From NCBI GenBank assembly GCA_014960805.1, contig CP063163.1:3249001-3313000 (forward strand): a stretch of DNA of 64,000 nucleotides. Direction: 5' to 3'. Numbering within the stretch: position 1 is the stretch's first letter; each line of letters starts with the position of its first letter. Positions 31,375 through 38,706 of the stretch are shown one piece after another. The position numbers and the translations under genes are program-made. The notes beneath the pieces were generated by a model. It was not told where the DNA came from and searched no databases. It saw only the letters and a program-made list of their open reading frames with translations. Source of the stretch: Cytobacillus suaedae. GTDB lineage: Bacteria; Bacillota; Bacilli; Bacillales; Bacillaceae_L.

Positions 31375-31403
31375 GTTCAAAAAGTCTGTCCTCCTTTTTG
31401 AAC
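31375..31403. repeat. Perfect 10-bp inverted repeat upstream of hemW
   Basis: GTTCAAAAAG (31375-31384) and CTTTTTGAAC (31394-31403) surround a 9-base loop which, read leftward, contains GGAGGACAG. It lies in the lepA-hemW gap, just before the hemW start and after the lepA terminator. Its function is not evident; it has no T-run beyond the stem. Confidence 0.7.
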
Positions 31404-31415
31404 ACCATTATTAAC

Positions 31416-31441
31416 ACAAATACCGCAGAAATTCTGCGGTA
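31416..31441 (-). terminator. Terminator-like hairpin after lepA
   Basis: Stem TACCGCAGA/TCTGCGGTA (31421-31441) with a three-base loop, followed leftward by TTTGTGTT. It lies 18 bases after the lepA stop. The weak T-tract suggests partial termination. Confidence 0.7.
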
Positions 31442-31458
31442 CTGGTTTAAACAAACTT

Positions 31459-33285
31459 TTATTTTGAATCATCCATTTTTAGTACCGCCATAAATGCTTC
31501 CTGAGGTACTTCTACTGAACCTACTTGTTTCATACGCTTTTTACCTTCTTTTTGCTTATCAAGTAGTTTACGTTTACGAGAAATATCTCCACCATAACAT
31601 TTAGCTAATACGTTTTTACGCATAGCTTTAATTGTGGAACGAGCAATAATTTTTTGTCCAACAGCAGCTTGAATTGGCACCTCGAATTGTTGACGCGGAA
31701 TTAAATCTTTGAGTTTGTCAACAATGATTTTCCCACGCTCATATGCAGAATCGCGGTGAACAATGAATGATAATGCATCAACTTTTTCAGCATTCAATAA
31801 AATATCCATTTTTACAAGTTTTGACTCCTTATATCCAATTAATTCATAATCAAAGGAAGCATATCCCTTCGTACTTGATTTTAATTGATCAAAGAAATCG
31901 TACACTATTTCAGCTAATGGAATTTCGTAAACAATTCTCACTCGGTTTTCATCAAGATATTGCATATCAATGAAGTTACCACGTTTCCCTTGACATAATT
32001 CCATAACAGCACCAACATAATCATTTGGTACCATCATTGTCGCTTTTACATATGGTTCTTCAACACGATCAATTTTTTGCGGATCAGGCATATTATTCGG
32101 GTTATCTACTCGTTGATCTGTTCCATCTGTTAAAAATACATTGTAAATAACACTTGGTGCCGTTGTAATTAAGTCAATCTTGAATTCACGCTCAATACGC
32201 TCTTGGATAATCTCCATGTGAAGTAGCCCAAGGAAACCACATCGGAAACCAAACCCTAACGCTTGGGATGTTTCAGGTTCAAACTGAAGAGCTGCATCAT
32301 TTAATTCTAGTTTTTCAAGCGCTTCTCTTAAATCATTATATTTGGCAGTGTCGATTGGATACAGACCACAGAATACCATTGGGTTTAACTTACGATAACC
32401 TGGAAGTGCTTCTGTTGCACCATTTTTTGCATTTGTGATTGTATCACCAACACGTGTGTCTCCAACATTCTTAATGGATGCAGTAAGGAATCCTACGTCT
32501 CCAACAGTAAGTTCTTTCAACATTGTAGCCTTCGGGGTAAATACACCAACCTCTGCCACTTCGAATTCTTTTCCTGTTGCCATCATTCTAATTTTATCGC
32601 CGACCTTTACAGTTCCTTCGACGACACGGATATAGGCAACAACCCCTCGATATGCATCGTAAAGAGAATCAAAGATAAGCGCCTTTAATGGTCCTCCCGG
32701 ATCTCCCTGTGGTGCAGGAACTTTTTGTACAACCTGCTCAAGGATCTCTTCAATTCCAATCCCTGCTTTTGCAGAAGCTAAAACAGCTTCTGATGCATCT
32801 AACCCAATAACATCCTCAATTTCTTGTCTTACACGTTCAGGATCCGCACTTGGAAGGTCAATTTTATTGATGATTGGTAAAATTTCCAAGTCATTATCCA
32901 AGGCTAAATACACGTTTGCTAGTGTTTGTGCTTCAATCCCTTGTGCAGCATCAACAACTAGGACCGCTCCTTCGCATGCTGCGAGACTTCGTGATACCTC
33001 ATATGTGAAGTCTACGTGGCCTGGGGTATCAATTAAGTGGAAGATATATTCTTCTCCGTCCTTGGCTTTATATTTAAGCTGAACGGCATTAAGCTTAATC
33101 GTAATTCCTCTCTCACGTTCAAGGTCCATAGAATCCAACAACTGGTCTTTCATCTCACGTTGTGTTAAAGCAGATGTTTTCTCTAGAATTCGGTCTGCCA
33201 GCGTCGATTTACCATGATCTATGTGGGCAATAATTGAAAAGTTTCTAATTTTAGTTTGTCTTTTCAGTCTTTCTTCTCTGTTCAT
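31459..33285 (-). CDS. lepA: Elongation factor 4 (LepA)
   Basis: A 608-residue translational GTPase that acts on stalled or back-translocated ribosomes and in 30S assembly. G1 [14 protein letters not shown]3 DTPGHVDF and G4 NKIDLP are intact, and the LepA-specific C-terminal domain ends the protein. The ATG at 33283-33285 has GGAG eight bases upstream; a GTG nine bases earlier overlaps that site. It is transcribed from a good promoter at 33350-33378. Confidence 0.97.
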   Translation of the reverse strand: MNREERLKRQTKIRNFSIIAHIDHGKSTLADRILEKTSALTQREMKDQLLDSMDLERERGITIKLNAVQLKYKAKDGEEYIFHLIDTPGHVDFTYEVSRSLAACEGAVLVVDAAQGIEAQTLANVYLALDNDLEILPIINKIDLPSADPERVRQEIEDVIGLDASEAVLASAKAGIGIEEILEQVVQKVPAPQGDPGGPLKALIFDSLYDAYRGVVAYIRVVEGTVKVGDKIRMMATGKEFEVAEVGVFTPKATMLKELTVGDVGFLTASIKNVGDTRVGDTITNAKNGATEALPGYRKLNPMVFCGLYPIDTAKYNDLREALEKLELNDAALQFEPETSQALGFGFRCGFLGLLHMEIIQERIEREFKIDLITTAPSVIYNVFLTDGTDQRVDNPNNMPDPQKIDRVEEPYVKATMMVPNDYVGAVMELCQGKRGNFIDMQYLDENRVRIVYEIPLAEIVYDFFDQLKSSTKGYASFDYELIGYKESKLVKMDILLNAEKVDALSFIVHRDSAYERGKIIVDKLKDLIPRQQFEVPIQAAVGQKIIARSTIKAMRKNVLAKCYGGDISRKRKLLDKQKEGKKRMKQVGSVEVPQEAFMAVLKMDDSK

Positions 33286-33349
33286 TCTATTCACTCCTAC
33301 TATTCTGGGCGAGCTATCTTAGAAAAAAACCTAAAATATCATGACATAA

Positions 33350-33378
33350 ATTATATCAATAGAAAACCTTTTATTCAA
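33350..33378 (-). promoter_or_regulatory. Sigma-A promoter of lepA
   Basis: TTGAAT (-35, complement of 33373-33378), a 17-bp spacer and a perfect TATAAT (-10, complement of 33350-33355), about 65 bases before the lepA start. Confidence 0.7.
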
Positions 33379-33383
33379 TTACA

Positions 33384-33422
33384 AGAAAAAAAAGAGAACC
33401 TCAATCAATCACTAGGCTCTCT
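33384..33422 (-). terminator. Terminator of spoIIP-yqxA
   Basis: Stem AGAGAGCCT/AGGTTCTCT with a 12-base loop, followed by a run of eight T residues leftward, directly after the yqxA stop. Confidence 0.85.
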
Positions 33423-33428
33423 AATCTA

Positions 33429-33785
33429 TTATATTTTTTCTAGCAGTCCGCTAATAATGCTGGATAGAATAAGGAAGATTTTCTCAAAGACCACTCCTAC
33501 ACCCTCTGCTAACTTTTTTCCCAAAGTGGAAAAAAAGTTAAAGGCACCTGATTGTTCTAATTTTCTCTGCTTTTCATCAATATCATGACTTGTTACCTTT
33601 CTACCCAACACAGAGGCTTCAACAGCCCCTGTCTCATCATCAGAAAAGTGGAATGCTCCCTGAAGAGAAGGGTCATTATGGCCCCTCATTTTCTTCATTC
33701 CATCATTAGCCTGTTGCATTCCAAGTAAGACTCCGAATAAAAGAATTGTTGTAATAAAAAAACACTTCATCATGAATTTAATCAT
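33429..33785 (-). CDS. yqxA: YqxA family protein
   Basis: A 118-residue protein of the YqxA family, found only next to spoIIP in Bacilli. It has an N-terminal membrane segment (about residues 5-24), a short polar middle (SLQGAFHFSDDETG) and an amphipathic or hydrophobic C-terminus (VFEKIFLILSSIISGLL). Its function is unknown. The 28-bp distance to spoIIP and a shared terminator suggest co-expression during engulfment. Confidence 0.85.
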   Translation of the reverse strand: MIKFMMKCFFITTILLFGVLLGMQQANDGMKKMRGHNDPSLQGAFHFSDDETGAVEASVLGRKVTSHDIDEKQRKLEQSGAFNFFSTLGKKLAEGVGVVFEKIFLILSSIISGLLEKI

Positions 33786-33813
33786 TGAGATTACCCCTCA
33801 GGTTAATTTATTG

Positions 33814-35025
33814 CTACTGTTTATTCTTTCCTTCATCTGTTGTTGCATTGACTTTTTCAGCCTGCCAATAGTGTTCTGCCAATACCTCCGCAAATGCTTT
33901 TGCCGTTCTTCTAAGTTCATCATAGTTATTATCAACTCCACCGAACTCTACTAACATGGCATTTGCTGATAGTTCTTGATTGTAACGTCCATTGAAGCCA
34001 CTTCCACCTTGTTTTAAGATTCCTCTACTTAAACCTGGATACTTGCTTTTTAATTTATTATGAAGTTCTGTTGCTAATTTTAAATTCTTCTCAAAATTAG
34101 CATTATCATCACCAATTACAAACGCAATCTTTGCATAATTGTTGCCATTAATTGTAACCGTAGTATCTTCTCTACGTTGGGCATCACGGTGAATATCGAT
34201 AAAGTAGTTTAAGTCCTTATTGCCAGCCATTGCACTTTTAACAATCTCACCTGATGCTTTATAGGATTGGCTCCATTTAAAGCCATTTTCTTTTAAATAT
34301 ATAGGCATATTCGTTGTGTTTACCTCTGAACCAATTCCCAATGTAGATAACTCTTTACCTAGCATTTCTCCAACTTTCGTAACATTTACCTTAGAGTGTG
34401 TTGCATTATTGGCATTTTTTGTATCAACACCTTTTAAGTGTGGGAAATAGGATTCATAAGAGTGAGTGTGATAGATAAATGCTACCTTTTTATCTCCTGT
34501 CGTTACTGTAGGCGGAGGGACCGGTTTGTCTTCAGCAGGCTTGTCCAATTGTCCTAGGTTTTGAGTAGCTGCCTCTCGTTCTGCAAGTAAAACCTCTAAT
34601 GGAGGAGCGGACTCAATAGGCATGTTTGTATAATTAGTTCCCTCGCCAGCAACAAGAATTTCACCATCATAGAAGGAGAACCCTGGAAGTTCTCTTCCTA
34701 GGAGACTTCTCGGATCGTTTGTGTCAATGCTCGTTGTTGCCTGGAATAGTACAGAGGAATAGTTAGGTTGAATACTATTCTCTGGTAACCCTTGTGTAAA
34801 ATAGCGATTCTCGAAGCCTAATAGATGTATTAACGATTCGCCAGATATATGTGTTGCAATCCCATTAATAGAAGAGGATGCTATGCGGTATTGTGGTTTT
34901 AGTGATGTTAAAATACCAGAAAGTAAAAACATCATCATTAATCCAATAATTAGTAATACAATTCCTTTTTTGATGCTTGTCCCATGTACTGTTACCATTA
35001 AGCCTTGTGCTCTAGTACTTCTCAT
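33814..35025 (-). CDS. spoIIP: Stage II sporulation protein P (peptidoglycan hydrolase)
   Basis: A 403-residue mother-cell amidase/endopeptidase that, with SpoIID and SpoIIM, thins septal peptidoglycan and drives engulfment of the forespore. It has one N-terminal membrane anchor (about 20-42), and a C-terminal amidase-3-like domain with AFIYHTHSYESYFP near residue 190, IDIHRDAQRR and VEFGGVDN. The start has GGAGGG at good spacing. A sigma-E-like promoter lies at 35057-35085. Confidence 0.95.
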   Translation of the reverse strand: MRSTRAQGLMVTVHGTSIKKGIVLLIIGLMMMFLLSGILTSLKPQYRIASSSINGIATHISGESLIHLLGFENRYFTQGLPENSIQPNYSSVLFQATTSIDTNDPRSLLGRELPGFSFYDGEILVAGEGTNYTNMPIESAPPLEVLLAEREAATQNLGQLDKPAEDKPVPPPTVTTGDKKVAFIYHTHSYESYFPHLKGVDTKNANNATHSKVNVTKVGEMLGKELSTLGIGSEVNTTNMPIYLKENGFKWSQSYKASGEIVKSAMAGNKDLNYFIDIHRDAQRREDTTVTINGNNYAKIAFVIGDDNANFEKNLKLATELHNKLKSKYPGLSRGILKQGGSGFNGRYNQELSANAMLVEFGGVDNNYDELRRTAKAFAEVLAEHYWQAEKVNATTDEGKNKQ

Positions 35026-35056
35026 CGTATCTTCCCTCCATAGCTTGTCTACTAGG

Positions 35057-35085
35057 AGGGTATGATAGAGTTTAAATTAATAGAA
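35057..35085 (-). promoter_or_regulatory. Probable sigma-E promoter of spoIIP
   Basis: Read leftward, TTCTATT (complement of 35079-35085), 14 bases, then CATACCCT (complement of 35057-35064). The latter matches the sigma-E -10 pattern CATACAMT at seven of eight positions, with normal spacing. spoIIP belongs to the sigma-E regulon in B. subtilis. Confidence 0.55.
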
Positions 35086-35171
35086 CAACTTTTTAAATAA
35101 TAGGCTAGTTAAACTATGTTATTGATTTCCGTTTCAGGACAATCAACATTGCTCTTCTACATAGTAAAAAA

Positions 35172-36302
35172 CTAATGGGTGTAAGCCCCGTAGTTATCAT
35201 CATTTACTTGGTTGTGTAGGGCTTCATTCAGACCACCAGCTATGACATTGGCCATATCTTCTATGAATACATCTACTTCTTTAGGAGTTACCATTAGGTT
35301 ATGACCTAGTGGTGACAGAACTTCATGGATGAGTCTTCTTTTTTCTTCATCCTCTAATCCACCAATGATACCCATAAAGGTTTTTCGGTCCTCATCACCC
35401 GGTAGGTCCTCATCTGTTAACGTCCTTTTTTCACCAAAAGACAGTCCAGCAGGAGTCAACGCTCTTGAAGGTCTTCCACCTTCTCGCATTTCTCTACCAA
35501 AATGCTTTAATATAAAGTCAATCGTGTCACTAGTAATACTAACGGCATCCACTACAGTAGGGATTCCTATTGCAATTACAGGAATGCCCAGTGTTGCTTG
35601 GCTGAGTTCTTTTCTCTTATTACCAACACCAGAACCTGGATGTATACCAGTATCAGAAATTTGAATGGTAGAGTTGACACGTTCTATTGACCTTGAGGCA
35701 AGCGCATCAATTGCAATAACAAAGTCAGGTTTGGACTTCTCAATAACCCCATGAATAATATCACTAGTTTCAATTCCTGTTAGTCCCATTACTCCTGGGG
35801 CAATTGCACTAACAGATCTAAAACCTTCTTGTACATTTTCTGGTTGAAGACTAAATAAGTGCCTTGTAACTAGTAAATTCTCAACTGCAATTGGCCCAAG
35901 TGCATCTGGTGTTACATTCCAGTTGCCTAATCCAACAACAAGACAACTTGCGTCTTCTTTAATAGATAAGTTTTTCATAAACTGACTAAACTCTTTGGCG
36001 AAGACCTTTTGAACTTTCTCTTGTAACTCCGTATCCTGTTGACGAATACCCTGAACTTCTAAAGTTAAATAGTTGCCTTTTTTCTTACCTATTGATTTAG
36101 CACCTTCTTCAGTTATTTCTACAGAGGAGATTTTAATGCCACTATCTTCTCGTTCTTTGATGATTACACCCTCAATATCTGTAGAAACTGTTTGTTTAGA
36201 TGCTTCCTTTGATTTATTTCTTTCTTCAACCGCCATTTCGCGAGCTTCTACTGCCAAATCAGTTCGAACCGAATACATACTAAGATCTAATGATTCTCCC
36301 AC
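35172..36302 (-). CDS. gpr: Germination protease (GPR)
   Basis: A 376-residue spore protease that starts degradation of small acid-soluble proteins during germination. It is made as a zymogen whose short N-terminal propeptide (about 15 residues before DLAVEARE) is removed late in sporulation. The core contains [16 protein letters not shown] and AIDALASRS. Its length is normal. In B. subtilis it is made in the forespore under sigma-F and sigma-G. Confidence 0.95.
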   Translation of the reverse strand: MGESLDLSMYSVRTDLAVEAREMAVEERNKSKEASKQTVSTDIEGVIIKEREDSGIKISSVEITEEGAKSIGKKKGNYLTLEVQGIRQQDTELQEKVQKVFAKEFSQFMKNLSIKEDASCLVVGLGNWNVTPDALGPIAVENLLVTRHLFSLQPENVQEGFRSVSAIAPGVMGLTGIETSDIIHGVIEKSKPDFVIAIDALASRSIERVNSTIQISDTGIHPGSGVGNKRKELSQATLGIPVIAIGIPTVVDAVSITSDTIDFILKHFGREMREGGRPSRALTPAGLSFGEKRTLTDEDLPGDEDRKTFMGIIGGLEDEEKRRLIHEVLSPLGHNLMVTPKEVDVFIEDMANVIAGGLNEALHNQVNDDNYGAYTH

Positions 36303-36332
36303 TACTATTACCTCCTAAATAAAAACAAATGA

Positions 36333-36363
36333 TAGTTTGATGGTAAGTTTTGATATAACATGC
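36333..36363 (-). promoter_or_regulatory. Possible forespore (sigma-G-like) promoter of gpr
   Basis: Read leftward, GCATG (complement of 36359-36363) then 19 bases and CAAACTA (complement of 36333-36339). This resembles the sigma-G elements GHATR and CATNHTA with one -10 mismatch and one extra spacer base. Support is weak but the regulon fits. Confidence 0.33.
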
Positions 36364-36459
36364 ATATTTTCCCTATTATTATCCACTTATTTATTATCAT
36401 TACCTTATGCTTAGTCATTCATTCATGAATAGTTGAAAAGTCAAAACCTAAGAATTGTA

Positions 36460-36488
36460 TTGCAATCTTTACTATGATTTGATAGAAT
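36460..36488 (+). promoter_or_regulatory. Probable sigma-A promoter of rpsT
   Basis: TTGCAA (36460-36465), a 17-bp spacer and TAGAAT (36483-36488), giving a leader of about 105 bases. A second, weaker TTGACC lies at 36523. The leader holds a small stem ATCGAG/CTCGAT (about 36558-36581) before the AGGAGGTG binding site. Confidence 0.55.
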
Positions 36489-36600
36489 ATCATTTGTTCA
36501 ATCAGAATTTCTTTATGGAATTTTGACCTTAAAAATGAGTATGATTGTAACTGAAAGATCGAGATCATATAACCTCGATACGTCTAGGAGGTGAAAGTAC

Positions 36601-36867
36601 ATGGCAAACATTAAATCTGCAATTAAACGTGCAAAAACTAGTGAAGAGCGTCGCGCTCACAACGCTACAATCAAATCTGCAATGCGTACTGCTGTTAAGA
36701 ACTTCGAAGCAACTGTTACTAATAACGATGCTGAGAACGCTAAATCAGCTTACTTAGAAGCAGCTAAAAAACTTGATAAAGCAGCTCGTAAAGGACTTAT
36801 TCATAAAAACGTTGCTAGCCGTCAAAAATCTCGTTTAGCAAAAAAATTGAATGAAGTTACTGCTTAA
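36601..36867 (+). CDS. rpsT: 30S ribosomal protein S20
   Basis: An 88-residue basic helical protein that binds 16S rRNA early in 30S assembly ([21 protein letters not shown]; tail [15 protein letters not shown]). The start follows a near-perfect AGGAGGTGA. It is monocistronic and convergent with holA, the usual arrangement in Bacillus. Codon use is strongly biased, as expected for a highly expressed gene. Confidence 0.98.
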   Translation: MANIKSAIKRAKTSEERRAHNATIKSAMRTAVKNFEATVTNNDAENAKSAYLEAAKKLDKAARKGLIHKNVASRQKSRLAKKLNEVTA

Positions 36868-36874
36868 TTACTTT

Positions 36875-36920
36875 AAGGTATTTGTTTGAGGTTTCTTGAA
36901 CGGATACCTTTTTATTTTTT
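36875..36920 (+). terminator. Terminator of rpsT
   Basis: A 14-bp stem starting AAGGTAT and ending ATACCTT (36875-36910, with G-T pairs), followed by TTTATTTTTT, directly after the rpsT stop. Confidence 0.78.
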
Positions 36921-36946
36921 GTTGGTAGATTTGTATTACAATTCCA

Positions 36947-37132
36947 GAGTGGATTGGAGCGGAAGGCACTTGACTCCTGCGGGAGTAGAGGGAAGTTCGA
37001 GACCCCACAGGTGCGAAGCACCGAGGAGGCTCGAATCCCTCCCCTATGGGAATTCGCCCTTGAAAAAGCCGGCATTTGGGCTTTTTCATAATTCCCCGCG
37101 GAAAGCAAGTGCCTGCAGCGTAAAGGAACGGC
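36947..37132 (+). repeat. Type A palindromic intergenic repeat, long form (copy 2)
   Basis: About 186 bp, beginning GAGTGGATTGGAGCGGAAGG and ending with GCCTGCAGCGTAAAGGAACG. The nested hairpin module (about 37045-37095) has arms TGAAAAAGCC and GGGCTTTTTCA and is flanked by GGGAATT and AATTCCCC. It lies between the convergent genes rpsT and holA. Frames on both strands that overlap it are artefacts of the palindromic composition. Confidence 0.88.
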
Positions 37133-37164
37133 CTAGGTTCAAATTTTATATTTTTATATAAAAA

Positions 37165-37192
37165 CACAAAAAAGCGACATCGTCGCTTTTTT
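37165..37192 (-). terminator. Terminator of holA
   Basis: Stem AAAAAAGCGA/TCGCTTTTTT with a five-base loop directly at the holA stop; T-runs on both sides would allow action in either direction. Confidence 0.85.
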
Positions 37193-38208
37193 TAGTTGTT
37201 TAATTTCATGAGGAATAACTCAACTGCAAGTTTCTTATCTATCTTTCCATTTTTTATTTCAAAATCCATTTCTGCCAAATGATTAACCAAACCCATGAGG
37301 TGTTCGTTGCTAAAAAGGTTCGATTGTGCAGCTGCTAACTTCACTCTATAAGGATGAACTTTAAGCATGCCAGCTATTTGTTGCTGTCCATAGCCCTGAC
37401 GTGCCATGTCTTTAACCTGGTATAACAACCGGAATTGAGTTGCCAACAAGGAAAGAATTTTAATCGGTTCCTCATTATTTTTAAGCAAATCATAAAAAAT
37501 TCGAAATGCCTCTTCTAATTTCCTATGTACTGCTTTATCAATTAATTCAAATATATTTTGTTCAAGTGTTCTTGCCACGAGGAGATTTACAGTTTCTTGT
37601 GTAATATGACCTTCTTGTCCTACATACAAAGAAAGCTTTTCTATTTCTTTTGAAATTAGCATTAAATTAGGGCCTGTCAATTGGATAAGTAATTTAGCAG
37701 CATGTTCTTCAAATGTAACTTGGTACATTGATGCACGATTTCCAATCCATTTGACTAAATCTTTTTCCTCTAACGCATTAAGCTCTAGAACCTCTGCATG
37801 TTGTTTTAGAAGTTTAGTTACCTTTTTACGATCATCAAGCTTTTCATAAGGTGCTAAAAAAATGACAACAGAATAAGGTGCAGGTTGTAGTATATACTGC
37901 TCTAATCTGTCTAGAGAATGTTCAACTTTTTCTTTACCTTTTTCACCCGTTAAAAAGTAGGGATTTTTTAACACAATCATTCTTTTTTCTCCCATAAAGG
38001 GTAAAGTTTCAGCATCTTCTAACGCCACTTCGATTGGAGTTTCTTCTAAGTCATAAATAGCAAAGTTGAAATCTTTTTCGTGTTCTTCCAATAATTCACT
38101 TGTTAGCATTTCTTTCATTTCGTTCATTAAAAAGGTTTCAGTTCCATAAAACAAATACATTGAACTGATTTGTTTATTTTTTACTTTTTTCCTTATTTCT
38201 TGAGTCAT
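37192..38208 (-). CDS. holA: DNA polymerase III delta subunit
   Basis: A 338-residue clamp-loader subunit that opens the beta sliding clamp. The N-terminal domain reads SMYLFYGTETFLMNEM, with the AAA+-like fold, and the C-terminal collar domain spans about residues 215-335. The start was set at ATG 38206-38208, with GGGAG seven bases upstream; an ATG 18 bases earlier contains that site. The gene is convergent with rpsT. Confidence 0.94.
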   Translation of the reverse strand: MTQEIRKKVKNKQISSMYLFYGTETFLMNEMKEMLTSELLEEHEKDFNFAIYDLEETPIEVALEDAETLPFMGEKRMIVLKNPYFLTGEKGKEKVEHSLDRLEQYILQPAPYSVVIFLAPYEKLDDRKKVTKLLKQHAEVLELNALEEKDLVKWIGNRASMYQVTFEEHAAKLLIQLTGPNLMLISKEIEKLSLYVGQEGHITQETVNLLVARTLEQNIFELIDKAVHRKLEEAFRIFYDLLKNNEEPIKILSLLATQFRLLYQVKDMARQGYGQQQIAGMLKVHPYRVKLAAAQSNLFSNEHLMGLVNHLAEMDFEIKNGKIDKKLAVELFLMKLNN

Positions 38209-38284
38209 AATCGCTCTCCCATACAACTTCCTAACATATAATTACTCTTATCGTAATGGGAATTGTGGGTTTTATCAAGCATTC

Positions 38285-38324
38285 TAAAAAATAAGTAAGG
38301 GGATTTGTCATTATGACAATCCCC
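38285..38324 (-). terminator. Hairpin with T-run reading leftward between yqzM and holA
   Basis: Arms GGGGATTGTCA and TGACAAATCCCC (38299-38324, one bulged base), followed leftward by TTATTTTTT. No leftward gene lies immediately upstream except comEC, 380 bp away across the opposing gene yqzM. It may therefore end comE transcripts running antisense through yqzM. Confidence 0.6.
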
Positions 38325-38518
38325 CATATCTATGTTAAACGCTAACATCTAAGCCCTAGGATACTTAGAAGTTAACGAGAATATCTTGTTTTTATCTTCT
38401 CCTTATATATATGAACTATTTGTGTCAAGTGTTGTCAGGTAAGGAAATCAAATAAAGAGGATGTAGATTTTTTTATTATTTTAACGTATACTATATGGTG
38501 AAATAGGAGGGGTACAAA

Positions 38519-38653
38519 GTGAACCAATTCGAAAAAGAAGTTCAAAGTAAACGTAATGACTTAATTGATTCAGGTATTGGGTTTATTGTTTCTTTTGGAT
38601 TTTTCGCAACATTATTCATTATCGCAACAGCCATTAAGCTTATCGGTTCTTAA
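38519..38653 (+). CDS. yqzM: YqzM family small membrane protein
   Basis: A 44-residue protein, MNQFEKEVQSKRNDLIDSGI and so on, with one membrane helix (about residues 19-42, GFIVSFGFFATLFIIATAIKLIG). It matches the YqzM family located between holA and comEC in B. subtilis; its function is unknown. The start is GTG at 38519-38521 behind AGGAGGGG. It opposes comEC, and a terminator follows the stop. Confidence 0.88.
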   Translation: MNQFEKEVQSKRNDLIDSGIGFIVSFGFFATLFIIATAIKLIGS

Positions 38654-38680
38654 AATTGACAGTACATACTGTCACTACAA

Positions 38681-38706
38681 GAGACTGCACCTGCAGTCTC
38701 TTTTTT
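38681..38706 (+). terminator. Terminator of yqzM
   Basis: A perfect stem GAGACTGCA/TGCAGTCTC with a two-base loop and a run of six T residues. An additional small palindrome TGACAGTACATACTGTCA lies just before it (38657-38674). Confidence 0.85.

Noticed and set aside
36857-37167. Overlapping open frames on both strands (83, 91 and 99 codons) downstream of rpsT
   Set aside because: They lie within the type A repeat, whose palindromic GC-rich sequence opens frames on both strands. Similar frames occur in the copies at 6.6-6.9, 42.4-42.7, 50.2-50.4, 52.7-52.9 and 55.0-55.2 kb. None has a binding site or a recognisable domain.
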